Positions 1-8,242 of a DNA stretch of 64,000 bases are shown in pieces. The position numbers and the translations under genes were made by a program. Under the pieces are notes generated by a model. It was not told the DNA's origin. It made no database searches and worked only from the letters and a program-made list of their open reading frames with translations. How positions within the stretch are numbered: the first letter of the stretch is position 1; each line of letters starts with the position of its first letter. The stretch comes from a virus. The DNA is taken from positions 31,664 through 95,663 of the IMG/VR virus record IMGVR_UViG_3300028197_001738. One strand, 5' to 3'.

Positions 1-1
1 A

Positions 2-1558
2 GAAAAGTATAACATAGCAGAATTTGCTTCTTACGGCTATGTCAATGATCATAGGGATAAAGACATCCCTTGGAAATATTATGCTAATGCAGTAAGAGAG
101 AATGACAGCAGGCATAGAGAATATTCCTCTCGGCAGGACAACCAATTTGGAAGATGGAGATTTGAAAAAGTATTGCTGGATTTTAAGCCAGATGTTGTAG
201 TTGATATAAGGGATTACTGGATGAGTGCTTATCAAGGTATTTCTCCTTTAAGAAAATATTTTCACTGGATTCTAATGCCCACAGTCGACTCTGCTCCACA
301 GCAAGAAGATTGGATTGATACTTATCTTTCTGCCGATGCCATATTTAGCTATTCTGACTGGGGAGGACAAGTTATTCAGCAGCAAAGCAGTGGTGCTGTA
401 AACTATATAGATACTGCATCTCCCGGAGTGGATTTAAATATCTTTAAACCACAAAACAAAGCCGCTTGCAAAGCATATCTGGGTATTCCAGAAGATTCCA
501 TAATTATAGGATCTGTGATGAGAAATCAAAAACGAAAACTTATTCCAGAATTACTCCACGCTTTCAGATCGGTATTAGACAACTTAAAAGAAAACAAAGA
601 AGATGAAAAGGCTAAAAAACTATTTCTTTATCTTCATACTAGCTATCCCGATATGGGTTGGGACATCCCCGAACTATTGAAAGATTTAAGATTATGTAAT
701 AAGGTGTTTTTTACATATAGCTGTAGAGGATGTAAAAATATTAAATCGACTACATTTTCAGGCCCACAAAAAACTTGCAGTAAATGCATGAACAATGCTT
801 GCTTCTTACCCTCTGTCACAGACGGTATCGAACAAGAAGATTTAAGCAAAATATATAATACTTTTGATATGTATGTTCAGTATTCCATATGCGAAGGTTT
901 TGGTATGCCTCAAGTGGAGGCCGGAGCCTGTGGAGTACCCATTGCCACCGTAGACTACAGCGCTATGTGTGACATTGTTAAAAAGTTAAATGCTTTTGCT
1001 GTGCCTCCTAAAACTATTTTTAAAGAAATGGAAACTAAAGCATATCGTGTCTATCCAGATAACGACATCCTAGAACAGCATATACTAAATTTTATAGACA
1101 AGCCATCTCCGATACGAAGTCGAATGGGTTCTGAGGTAAGATCCTTAACAGAACAAAACTACTGCTGGAATAGAATAGCCAAGGTGTGGGAAAAATATTT
1201 AGACGAACTCGACGATAGAGGATACAGGTCAGACTGGAACGCAGAAGCTACTTATATACAAGAGCATGAAATGAATAAAGATGTGTCTAGCGTTCAAAAT
1301 TTATTTAAATATTGTGCTACGTATGTTTCTGATTTATCTAAAATTGGTAGCTATAAATTTTTAAATATACTTAAAGACTCAGACTATGGTTTTACCGTTA
1401 AAGGCCCTACTTCCATAGTCCCTGCTGGTAAACAGGATATGGAGAATTTCTTTCAAATGTATGCCAAAGCCCATAACACTGCTGAAAAAGCCAGAGTGTC
1501 AGGAGCAACATCTCAAGAAGACTTTATAGTATATGCCAAAATGAAAGCATCTTCATAA
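2..1558 (+). CDS. GT-B fold glycosyltransferase with zinc-ribbon insert, 5' end missing
   Basis: The reading frame is open from base 2, so the gene starts left of the window; a TTG at 173 is internal and is not a convincing start. About 518 residues are visible. The GT4-type donor-site motif EGFGMPQVE, with the two glutamates of E-x7-E, lies at 893-919, followed by AGACGVPIA, typical of retaining GT-B enzymes that move a sugar from a nucleotide-sugar donor. Just upstream, at 722-787, two CxxC pairs (CRGC and CSKC, about 14 residues apart) look like a zinc ribbon inserted in the C-terminal Rossmann domain. About 150 residues of unassigned sequence follow the GT core. The stop abuts the next ATG, so translation is probably coupled. 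Seen: the motifs and the open edge. Inferred: activity and substrate, which are unknown. Confidence 0.85.
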   Translation, partial: EKYNIAEFASYGYVNDHRDKDIPWKYYANAVRENDSRHREYSSRQDNQFGRWRFEKVLLDFKPDVVVDIRDYWMSAYQGISPLRKYFHWILMPTVDSAPQQEDWIDTYLSADAIFSYSDWGGQVIQQQSSGAVNYIDTASPGVDLNIFKPQNKAACKAYLGIPEDSIIIGSVMRNQKRKLIPELLHAFRSVLDNLKENKEDEKAKKLFLYLHTSYPDMGWDIPELLKDLRLCNKVFFTYSCRGCKNIKSTTFSGPQKTCSKCMNNACFLPSVTDGIEQEDLSKIYNTFDMYVQYSICEGFGMPQVEAGACGVPIATVDYSAMCDIVKKLNAFAVPPKTIFKEMETKAYRVYPDNDILEQHILNFIDKPSPIRSRMGSEVRSLTEQNYCWNRIAKVWEKYLDELDDRGYRSDWNAEATYIQEHEMNKDVSSVQNLFKYCATYVSDLSKIGSYKFLNILKDSDYGFTVKGPTSIVPAGKQDMENFFQMYAKAHNTAEKARVSGATSQEDFIVYAKMKASS

Positions 1559-2527
1559 ATGAATATTTTATATGTAGGACCATATAGACAAGATAATTTT
1601 TATGGCTTGTATTCTCAAGCAGTTATACAAGATTTGGGATCAAAACATAATTTAAAACTTAGACCTATATTTTATAATAGCTCACAAATTCAACGAGAAA
1701 CTCTACCTAATATATTCCCACAACTAGAAAATCAAACACTAGAGAGCTATGATTGTCTAATACAGCATGTGGCACTACAAGATATACTATATACTAACGC
1801 TTTCAAAAGAAATATAGTAATTCCTATTATAGATCATGAATATGATGACGGTCTTATATCTAACAAAGGTGTTGATGAATTTTTCTTAGACTCTGACTGC
1901 GAAAACATACCTTTACCAGAACAAAAGGTAAAGAAATTTGAATTAAACCTAGACTTTTCAGTTGACAAAAATCAAATTTTTGATATTGGTCCATTAATAG
2001 CAACACGCAAGCTGTATTTTGTTGGGGACTATCAAGACAATATAGATATTATATTAAGTACTATTAGGTCTTTTGTATATCTCAACAATTTCTTGGATAC
2101 AGATATCAGCCTAGCTCTGTTTGTTTTTAATATTAGTGCTCAAGAAATACAACAAATCAAAGAATACATTAAAAAAGTATATGGTGTTTTTGGCTATAAA
2201 TTCATAGTTGATAAAATTTCTATCACCCCATTATCTATGAATATACAAAATATATTATCTGCACATAATTCTGGTAATATTTTCTTAAATTTAAACACAC
2301 ACGCATGTAATGCAATAAATTCTGTGATTGCTACTAGTCTATCTAAAGAAGTAGTTGATTTTGAATTAAATAATGATATTAGTAATTTATACATCAATGA
2401 AAAACCAACTAAACAATGGATAAAAACTTACACGGATAAGTCTATAGTCAACAGTATAAAAACCCATTTCACTGCCAAAAATACGAAACAACCAATTAAG
2501 CACAAAAAAATAAATAACTTATTATGA
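1559..2527 (+). CDS. GT-B-like protein, probably degenerate glycosyltransferase
   Basis: The protein has 322 residues. The start MNILYVGPYRQDNFYG resembles the first beta strand and glycine loop of GT-B enzymes. Towards the C terminus, a segment near residues 235-275 (NSGNIFLNLNTHACNAIN) mimics the donor-binding region, with a conserved-looking KEVVDFE, but the classic E-x7-E pair is not obvious. The ATG immediately follows the stop of the preceding glycosyltransferase and the last four bases overlap the next gene (ATGA), placing it firmly in a coupled operon. A weak or altered transferase, or a partner subunit of a neighbour, is possible. The assignment rests on fold-like pattern and context only. 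Confidence 0.5.
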   Translation: MNILYVGPYRQDNFYGLYSQAVIQDLGSKHNLKLRPIFYNSSQIQRETLPNIFPQLENQTLESYDCLIQHVALQDILYTNAFKRNIVIPIIDHEYDDGLISNKGVDEFFLDSDCENIPLPEQKVKKFELNLDFSVDKNQIFDIGPLIATRKLYFVGDYQDNIDIILSTIRSFVYLNNFLDTDISLALFVFNISAQEIQQIKEYIKKVYGVFGYKFIVDKISITPLSMNIQNILSAHNSGNIFLNLNTHACNAINSVIATSLSKEVVDFELNNDISNLYINEKPTKQWIKTYTDKSIVNSIKTHFTAKNTKQPIKHKKINNLL

Positions 2528-3381
2528 AATCATTACCTGTAGCTAATATAGTCAATAGTCTAATATATCAAGATAATTTTAATATCGTTTATGATAGTCA
2601 TGGAAGCTTATTTGATCTGATTATAAAATCTATGGACTTTGCCATACACGACGCAGATATTGCTCATTCGGATATGTGGTATCATTCATTTTTAACTAAT
2701 AATCCTATAAATTTCACAAATAAATATATGAACACAGCTATATCTTCTCATTTAAATACATTGGCGATTTTTCATGATGGAGTACCTCCTCAACTCAAAA
2801 AAGAGGATGTAATGATATTGCAAAATCAAATTAAAAATTCAATTAAGATATTAACAGATGGATCTTTAGCGAGTCAGTGGCTTCCGTCAGATGACAAATG
2901 GTATACTGTTAATTATGGCATTCCCTATATAGATCATGAGGAAGAAGACAGGACAATAGATTGTATCTTATTTAATTTTAGACAAAATAATAATATCACA
3001 TCATTATTTGACAATATTAAGAAGTCTATCCCTAATAGTATGATGATGAATGAGTTACCCAAGAGTTTGGAGGAATTATATTCCATACTAGATAAAACTA
3101 AAATTTGTATTGATTTCGACAATCGTATAAATTCCTTAGTTGCAGCATCAAGGGGATGTTTTAATATAACTTCCTATGAGAACACTTTAATAGGATATTA
3201 CGAAAGAATTAATTCTACAGAAAGTATTGATCAACTTATCCTAAATTGTTTGCAACAGATAGATAAAGACAAGACTATTGAACAAATTAATTTTATAAAA
3301 CAGCACTATTCGTTTGATATATTTGCAGAAAATTTAACAAAGATAATTTCGCATATTTCTAAAGAGGTATTTTTATTATGA
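2524..3381 (+). CDS. GT-B-like glycosyltransferase-related protein
   Basis: The protein has 285 residues. It shows the layout of a reduced GT-B glycosyltransferase: a central segment ending WYTVNYGIPYIDHEEED (about residues 126-142), which resembles the linker where GT4 enzymes read 'xxNGVD', and then SLVAASRGCFNITSYEN near residues 204-220, which resembles the donor-site segment 'EAMACGxPVI..' but lacks the first glutamate of E-x7-E. The gene overlaps both neighbours by 4 nt (ATGA). Catalytic competence is doubtful from the missing acidic residue. It may act with the upstream or downstream transferases. No signal peptide or membrane segment is seen. Confidence 0.5.
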   Translation: MKSLPVANIVNSLIYQDNFNIVYDSHGSLFDLIIKSMDFAIHDADIAHSDMWYHSFLTNNPINFTNKYMNTAISSHLNTLAIFHDGVPPQLKKEDVMILQNQIKNSIKILTDGSLASQWLPSDDKWYTVNYGIPYIDHEEEDRTIDCILFNFRQNNNITSLFDNIKKSIPNSMMMNELPKSLEELYSILDKTKICIDFDNRINSLVAASRGCFNITSYENTLIGYYERINSTESIDQLILNCLQQIDKDKTIEQINFIKQHYSFDIFAENLTKIISHISKEVFLL

Positions 3382-3794
3382 GAAGAAGCATAAATATTAT
3401 ATGTGATGACTACCGCAATATAGCAGAGGGGTTTGAGTCAGTCCATATATCTTCTATTAGTAATTTGGTAGATTTTTCTATAGACACTATATTGTATTAT
3501 AACATAGGTTATTCTCAAAAAGTTGAATCTAAAAAGAATTTGCAAGTACTGTCTAATAAACTACGACCTGGAGGATCTATGGTTGTGAAATTTACTAATC
3601 TCGATCTGATATGTAAAAACTATTTAGATAAAAAAATAAAAAACAATGAATTAATTGACGCTATTAAACATATTAATACCGGGATGTCTGTAGACGAAAT
3701 GTTTACATTTATAAATAATGATTCTCTAAGAATAACAAAAATAGCTAAAGAAAATAATGATATTTCTATGGTAGTTACTAAGGTTAGAGTATGA
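3378..3794 (+). CDS. Methyltransferase-like fragment
   Basis: The protein has 138 residues. The segment DTILYYNIGYSQ followed by LSNKLRPGGSMVVKF (about residues 36-72) matches the late half of a class I SAM-dependent methyltransferase, where 'L(K/R)PGG' follows motif III. The glycine-rich SAM-binding motif I is absent and the length is about half that of a full enzyme, so this is either a reduced fold without catalysis or a subunit. It overlaps both neighbours by 4 nt. In glycan operons such methyltransferases cap sugar chains; that role is inferred from context. The start is fixed by the ATGA overlap at 3378. Confidence 0.45.
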   Translation: MRRSINIICDDYRNIAEGFESVHISSISNLVDFSIDTILYYNIGYSQKVESKKNLQVLSNKLRPGGSMVVKFTNLDLICKNYLDKKIKNNELIDAIKHINTGMSVDEMFTFINNDSLRITKIAKENNDISMVVTKVRV

Positions 3795-4576
3795 CAAATA
3801 AAACAATAGGAACAGACTGTTCTAGATGCCACTTTTCATCACCCATTACTGAAAACAATAACTGTGAATTTAATATTATTGACAATATTAAAGACATTAA
3901 AGAGGTAACAGAAAAAAACGGATATTATTACGTCAACAACTATAGTTGTGCGTACGCTTTCCCTAAAGACAAAATTAAAGAATTACTAGAACCATTTCCA
4001 GATTTAGATGTAGTGGAATATTCTAAATACAGAAGGTATGTAAAATATTATTTGATTATAAACAATATGGACAGTAAAGAAGGAATTGATTATATATGTG
4101 AACAGATTAATAAATTAACGATAAAACCACAAGCGATATCTATATTAGTTAAATCCACAGATATGGTTAGCCTTATCGAAGAATGCAACGAAAAAATAAA
4201 TCATGTTGATGACATGGTATGGAGACTACATAATTTTAAAAATAAAGACATATCAGAATCAATGGCTATGCACACTGTGTTAAGCACAAGTTCTCATTTA
4301 AAGAAATGTCATTTTATTTGGTCTTTAAACGACACAGATTTATTATATTCTGCCGATAACAAGCTGATAGAGAATATTAATTTTATTGCAAATGTTATTC
4401 AGCCTCCAGTGGGTATACTTAAATCTAAAAAATCAAATAATTATCATAGCAATATTTTCATTACTAAAAGCAATTACCAAAATCTAATTAGTCAATTATC
4501 TCAAGATCTTGACAAAGCCATTCAAATGTTTCTAGAAGAAGAACCGGAAGCAGAAATAACTATTTATGATGATTAA
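3791..4576 (+). CDS. Cys-containing protein with possible GT-A-like domain
   Basis: The protein has 261 residues. It opens with GTDCSRCHFSS and a further Cys eleven residues after the second (C-x2-C-x11-C), which could bind metal. From about residue 77, RYVKYYLIINNMDSKEG then KPQAISILVKS resemble the first strands of GT-A (family 2-like) glycosyltransferases, but no convincing DxD metal motif follows. The C terminus is strongly acidic (EEEPEAE). The gene overlaps the previous one by 4 nt and the next by 11 nt. Function is unassigned beyond membership in the glycan operon; the GT-A reading is tentative. Confidence 0.4.
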   Translation: MTNKTIGTDCSRCHFSSPITENNNCEFNIIDNIKDIKEVTEKNGYYYVNNYSCAYAFPKDKIKELLEPFPDLDVVEYSKYRRYVKYYLIINNMDSKEGIDYICEQINKLTIKPQAISILVKSTDMVSLIEECNEKINHVDDMVWRLHNFKNKDISESMAMHTVLSTSSHLKKCHFIWSLNDTDLLYSADNKLIENINFIANVIQPPVGILKSKKSNNYHSNIFITKSNYQNLISQLSQDLDKAIQMFLEEEPEAEITIYDD

Positions 4577-5252
4577 TGCTCTTATAATAGCATCTGAAAT
4601 CACCAAAGGCATGAAATCTCTAGGTTCGAGATCGATGCTTAATATCAATTCAAAGAATAAAATTATTGATCAACAAATATCTTCTATCAAAACTATTCAC
4701 AGAAATGCAGAAATTACCATTTCTTGTGGTTTTGAATATGAAAAAATAAATAATTATATTAACAAAAGATATAAAAACATTCAATTAATACATAATAAAG
4801 ACTATGAAACAACCAATGAAGCCAGAGATATAGAATTATTTTTAATCGATAAAAAACCTGATGATATAGATTATTTGTTTATAATCAGCGGTGGCGTTTT
4901 ATTAAAAAAGAAGGCTATCTCTTTTACTAAAATCAAAAAGTCCTCAAGAATTTTTTTAATGAGAAGTGTAAAAAATAATTTTAAATTGGGGTGTTCAAAA
5001 AAAGATAATATAGAGTATGTGTTTTATGACTTAGACATACCTTGGTGTGAGTGCTTATTATTGAATAAAGAAAGTGTTATTAAATTAAAATCTTTTATAC
5101 AAGGAAACAACGTATTAAATATGTATTTGTTTGAAATGTTGAACAGCATACTCACAATAGACGATATCCAACCGTGCTATATTAATAAAAATGACATAAT
5201 GAAAATTACAAGTTTTGCAGATATAACTAGGGCTAAAAGTTTTATAACATGA
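4566..5252 (+). CDS. Nucleotidyltransferase-like (NTP_transferase fold) protein, altered active site
   Basis: The protein has 228 residues. The start ALIIASEITKGMKSLGSRSM aligns by eye with the sugar-nucleotidyltransferase start 'ALILAAGxGxRM', then IIDQQISSIKTIH and ITISCGFEYEKINNYI match 'PIIExQIxxLxxxG..IVVGYxxExI', and YETTNEARDIELF matches the 'YxxTNxxxSL' segment. The strand that normally ends in GDV reads ISGGV here, so the metal-binding Asp seems to be lost, and the glycine-rich loop is altered. Such enzymes normally make NDP-sugars for glycosyltransferases. Whether this one is active is open. Two ATGs (4566, 4569) are possible starts; either overlaps the previous gene. Confidence 0.5.
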   Translation: MMINALIIASEITKGMKSLGSRSMLNINSKNKIIDQQISSIKTIHRNAEITISCGFEYEKINNYINKRYKNIQLIHNKDYETTNEARDIELFLIDKKPDDIDYLFIISGGVLLKKKAISFTKIKKSSRIFLMRSVKNNFKLGCSKKDNIEYVFYDLDIPWCECLLLNKESVIKLKSFIQGNNVLNMYLFEMLNSILTIDDIQPCYINKNDIMKITSFADITRAKSFIT

Positions 5253-5956
5253 AAAAAATATTTATAGAATCGATAAACAATAAACTGTTTACAAACCTGA
5301 GAATAATTAAAGACAATATACAAATATTTAATGGCAACTTAGGTAACAATATATATCAAATATTTTATAAAACTAAATTTGATTCGATAATTATAGCATC
5401 AGTTATTAACGAAAGTATAGTCCAGTTTGCAGAAGAGTTTAAAGATAAAAAAGTATACATATACGATCAAAATAGATCGCTAGATCAAAATATAATAGAC
5501 AACAACAAGTCTATAGATTTTATCTTGCCATCAAACAACAAAACCAATAAACAAGGCAATAGACTAAACATAAACACAAATATGATAAACGATCAGTTGC
5601 TACAAAATACTGATGGCTCTAAGCAAAACTATATATCATGCTTTTTAGACAGCGTACAAATATTACCACAAGAACTAAATTCAGAACTTTATCCAAACTC
5701 GCACAAAAAAATTAAAATGTTTAACAATGTAAAAATACAACATCCTCAAAATCTTGGGATAATAACAGAAAGAGAACGGCTTAAAATTCTATCTGAGTCA
5801 GAATATTATTTAAATTTAGACGATCAATATGTTATAGAGGCTGCTATCAATGGATGTAAAATTCTTAGCCTAGAATCTTTGTCAAAATTAAAGCCTATGG
5901 ATTACGACATCCCTGAATATGAAACATATCAAAACTTTATTAAGGAATACATATGA
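5249..5956 (+). CDS. GT-B C-terminal-half-like protein
   Basis: The protein has 235 residues. The segment LSESEYYLNLDDQYVIEAAINGCKILSLESL (about residues 180-210, quoted here in pieces: LSESEYYLNL, then YVIEAAINGCKIL) strongly resembles the donor-site half of GT-B glycosyltransferases, where a surface 'xSxExFG' element is followed by 'EAMAxGxPVI'. The region before it is AT-rich in coding and poorly recognisable. It overlaps both neighbours by 4 nt. It may be a stand-alone reduced transferase or may pair with another GT-like gene of the operon. The acceptor and donor are unknown. Confidence 0.45.
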   Translation: MKKIFIESINNKLFTNLRIIKDNIQIFNGNLGNNIYQIFYKTKFDSIIIASVINESIVQFAEEFKDKKVYIYDQNRSLDQNIIDNNKSIDFILPSNNKTNKQGNRLNINTNMINDQLLQNTDGSKQNYISCFLDSVQILPQELNSELYPNSHKKIKMFNNVKIQHPQNLGIITERERLKILSESEYYLNLDDQYVIEAAINGCKILSLESLSKLKPMDYDIPEYETYQNFIKEYI

Positions 5957-6429
5957 GAGAACTACCAGATATAGGAGTAGTATTATTAAATCTGGATAAT
6001 AGTCCTGTTTACTCTTTAATTTTAAAAAATTTATCAACAATGGCTAGTAAACTACCATACAACCAAGTTGTAGTCTTTTCTAGTTCTTGCACTATCGCAG
6101 ACACTCAACATGTCCCAGTTCTGCATATAAGTCACGCTAAATTCTTCCGTGGTATTTTAATACATATCGATGTAAGCGGTTTGATTATTAGTCAGAATTT
6201 CCCTAATCTTACTGATAGATATTTATTTGCTTTTGACACCCCTTGGGTTGGTCAAGAAGTAGGGTATAAACAGTGGAAAAGTCTTTTTATAGATAATAAT
6301 TTAAAAATAATTAGTGCTAATGTTAGTATAGATAATATATATAATTTGTGTTGGAAAGAACCATCAGGAATAGCGGAGGATTTTAATCATGAAAGAATAC
6401 TCGACATTATCGAAAAAACAAAAAGTTGA
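5953..6429 (+). CDS. Hypothetical protein of the glycan operon
   Basis: I do not recognise this protein of 158 residues. It starts with an alternating hydrophobic strand (DIGVVLLNLDN), has a second strand-like segment (NQVVVFSSS) and ends in an amphipathic helix (ERILDIIEKTKS), which suggests a small alpha/beta fold. Aromatic runs such as FDTPWVGQEVGYKQW stand out. It overlaps the preceding GT-like gene by 4 nt and the following nuclease gene by 41 nt, so it is the last member of the coupled operon. No membrane segment or signal peptide is visible. Confidence 0.6.
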   Translation: MRELPDIGVVLLNLDNSPVYSLILKNLSTMASKLPYNQVVVFSSSCTIADTQHVPVLHISHAKFFRGILIHIDVSGLIISQNFPNLTDRYLFAFDTPWVGQEVGYKQWKSLFIDNNLKIISANVSIDNIYNLCWKEPSGIAEDFNHERILDIIEKTKS

Positions 6430-7180
6430 TCTTATAGACAAGCTTTATGTTAAAGAAAATAAAAGTTTTGCTGATATAGCAAAAATTTATGGAACATATC
6501 CCAATAAAATACTGAGAGACGCGAAGTCTTTTAATGTGCCTATTCGGACCAAGTCTGAAGCTCAAAAGAACGCACTTAAAACAGGTAAGCACAGACATCC
6601 GACCAAGGGGAAGGAAAGATCAGAAGACATTAAAAACAAAATAGGTAAAAGCGTAATGAGTGCTTGGGAAAATTTAACAGAATCTGAGTTAAATGATAGA
6701 AAAACAAAAGCTCAAGAGAATTGGAGTAAATTAACAGAAGATAAAAAACTGTCTATTCAAAAATCTGCTACAGATGCTGTTAGATTAGCAAGCAAACTGG
6801 GTTCAAAGTTAGAACACTATTTATTAAGAAAACTTATAGATAGCGGCTATGCTGTAGACTTTCACAAAGAGCACACTTTGGTAAATACAAAATTGCAGAT
6901 TGACCTTTTTGTTAGAGACAATAATATAGCAATAGAAGTCGATGGCCCTTCTCACTTTGCTCCCGTGTGGGGTGAAGAAGTGCTAAAAAGGAATATTGCT
7001 TATGATCAAAAAAAAGAAGGACTAATTATAGGCAAGGGATGGCACTTGATAAGAGTGCAACAGCAAAAAGACTTTTCAAAAACAAGAGCCGACTTTCTTT
7101 TCGAAAAATTAAGAAATGCAATTGTTCAAATCATAGATTCAAATTCGGATACTGTACTATCGCTAACTATAGAGGATTAA
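6389..7180 (+). CDS. Homing-type nuclease: HTH, NUMOD-like and Vsr/DUF559-like PD-(D/E)XK domain
   Basis: The protein has 263 residues. An N-terminal helix-turn-helix (about residues 5-55, SFADIAKIYGTYPNKILRDA) is followed by a NUMOD3-like basic stretch (about 67-92, KGKERSEDIKNKIGKS), both DNA-binding modules of homing endonucleases. The C-terminal domain (about 135-235) has E142, D172 in QIDLF, then EVDGPSHF with E183, D185 and H189, and GWHLIRV, the pattern of DUF559/Vsr-like single-strand or site-specific nucleases. The start is supported by a perfect GGAGGA ribosome site at 6375-6380. The gene overlaps the previous one by 41 nt, which is unlike the 4-nt overlaps of the operon and suggests later insertion. 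It is likely a selfish free-standing endonuclease, though a repair role is possible. Confidence 0.8.
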   Translation: MKEYSTLSKKQKVDLIDKLYVKENKSFADIAKIYGTYPNKILRDAKSFNVPIRTKSEAQKNALKTGKHRHPTKGKERSEDIKNKIGKSVMSAWENLTESELNDRKTKAQENWSKLTEDKKLSIQKSATDAVRLASKLGSKLEHYLLRKLIDSGYAVDFHKEHTLVNTKLQIDLFVRDNNIAIEVDGPSHFAPVWGEEVLKRNIAYDQKKEGLIIGKGWHLIRVQQQKDFSKTRADFLFEKLRNAIVQIIDSNSDTVLSLTIED

Positions 7181-7181
7181 A

Positions 7182-7907
7182 ATGGCAAAAAAAGCATCTA
7201 CTAAAAATAATTTGGAAACCAAAGAAATAACCAAAGAAATAAGCAGTCCCAATATTACGGATGTCGAATGGACTGAATATGTTTTAGGATTATTGTCTGA
7301 TGACGAAAAAATCAAAGGCAACCCTACAACAGATGGTCTTAGGAGAGTGTTTGAAATAGCTTTAGATTGTATCATAGTGGATTCTACATCAGAAGTTTCT
7401 CAGGCTCCAGATCCAGACAATGGAAATAGAGCTACTGTAGTCCATGGTCTCAGCTATATTTTAAATGACAGCACTCTCACCCCAGAAACTAAATGCAGGA
7501 CCGTAAACGGTGCGGCAGACGTATACTGGGGCAATTGTGACAAGATATTTAGAAACCATCCTGTTGCTGTAGCAGAAACTAGAGCAGAAGGAAGGGCTCT
7601 TAGAAGAGGTCTTAGATTAAGAAAGGTTGTTGCTGCTGAAGAAATTGCAGAAAATATAGAAGATGACATTGATGGAAATAATGCTGGGAAAATTACTAAT
7701 AATCAAATTAATTTTATAGATGTAATATCAGCAAGATTAAATGTGAATGTTTTAGAGTTATTGAAATCAAATAAATTAAATAAAGATAATATATATGATA
7801 TTGACCATTCTTCTGCTGTGTCTATTATTAGATTGTTATCTGGATATCAGCAAAACATGAGTGATATATCAGAAAAAATTACGGGCTACTCTAAAGACTG
7901 GAAATAA
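7182..7907 (+). CDS. Candidate single-strand annealing / recombination protein (Erf/Rad52-like)
   Basis: The protein has 241 residues. The core GNPTTDGLRRVFEIA, YWGNCDKIF and above all VAVAETRAEGRALRRGLRLR (residues about 127-146) resemble the region of phage Erf/Rad52-type annealing proteins where 'AETxAxGRAL' links two helices. The C-terminal third (about 170-240) looks like a separate small helical domain, possibly the RecA/Erf-type tail that binds a partner. It sits 2 nt after the nuclease gene and 2 nt before a zinc-ribbon gene, a common pairing in phage recombination modules. The assignment is from pattern recognition and is not certain; a role in DNA annealing during replication would be the expectation. 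Confidence 0.4.
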   Translation: MAKKASTKNNLETKEITKEISSPNITDVEWTEYVLGLLSDDEKIKGNPTTDGLRRVFEIALDCIIVDSTSEVSQAPDPDNGNRATVVHGLSYILNDSTLTPETKCRTVNGAADVYWGNCDKIFRNHPVAVAETRAEGRALRRGLRLRKVVAAEEIAENIEDDIDGNNAGKITNNQINFIDVISARLNVNVLELLKSNKLNKDNIYDIDHSSAVSIIRLLSGYQQNMSDISEKITGYSKDWK

Positions 7908-7909
7908 AC

Positions 7910-8230
7910 ATGAAGGCATCATATAAGGCTAACGACAAACTGCAATTTGAAGTTCAGGGAGAAGGTCAGAAAGAAATATTTAAAGAACTGGCCGCAATAC
8001 AAGAAATTTTTGGAGAAACAAAATGCGGTGTGTGTGGGTCTGAGAACATTAAATTTGTAGTAAGAGCTGTTGATGACAACGAATACTATGAATTGCGATG
8101 TATGGACTGTGGAGCTGTTCTTGCTTTTGGTCAGCACAAAAAGGGAGGAACTCTCTTTCCTAAACGTAAAGACGAAAAGGGAGAATACATGCCGAATAAA
8201 GGATGGTATAAATGGACTAACGCTAAGTAG
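7910..8230 (+). CDS. Small zinc-ribbon protein, likely DNA-recombination partner
   Basis: The protein has 106 residues. Residues about 39-68 hold CGVC and CMDC, two CxxC pairs about 22 residues apart that form a canonical zinc ribbon. A conserved-looking tail follows, GQHKKGGTLFPKRKD and NKGWYKW, rich in basic and aromatic residues suited to binding nucleic acid. It lies 2 nt after the Erf/Rad52-like candidate, and similar zinc-ribbon proteins often accompany phage single-strand annealing proteins. It ends in TAG inside a hairpin shared with the converging gene. Function beyond zinc and probable nucleic acid binding is inferred. Confidence 0.6.
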   Translation: MKASYKANDKLQFEVQGEGQKEIFKELAAIQEIFGETKCGVCGSENIKFVVRAVDDNEYYELRCMDCGAVLAFGQHKKGGTLFPKRKDEKGEYMPNKGWYKWTNAK

Positions 8231-8242
8231 CGTTACCATTTA
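8209..8242. terminator. Imperfect hairpin between converging genes, possible bidirectional terminator
   Basis: The arms taaatgg (8209-8215) plus taacgct (8218-8224) pair with agcgtta (8229-8235) plus ccattta (8236-8242), giving 14 base pairs with one 2-nt bulge and an AAGT loop. It spans the stop codons of both converging genes. No clean U-run follows on either strand, so it may stop transcription from both sides or simply protect mRNA 3' ends. Confidence 0.5.
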
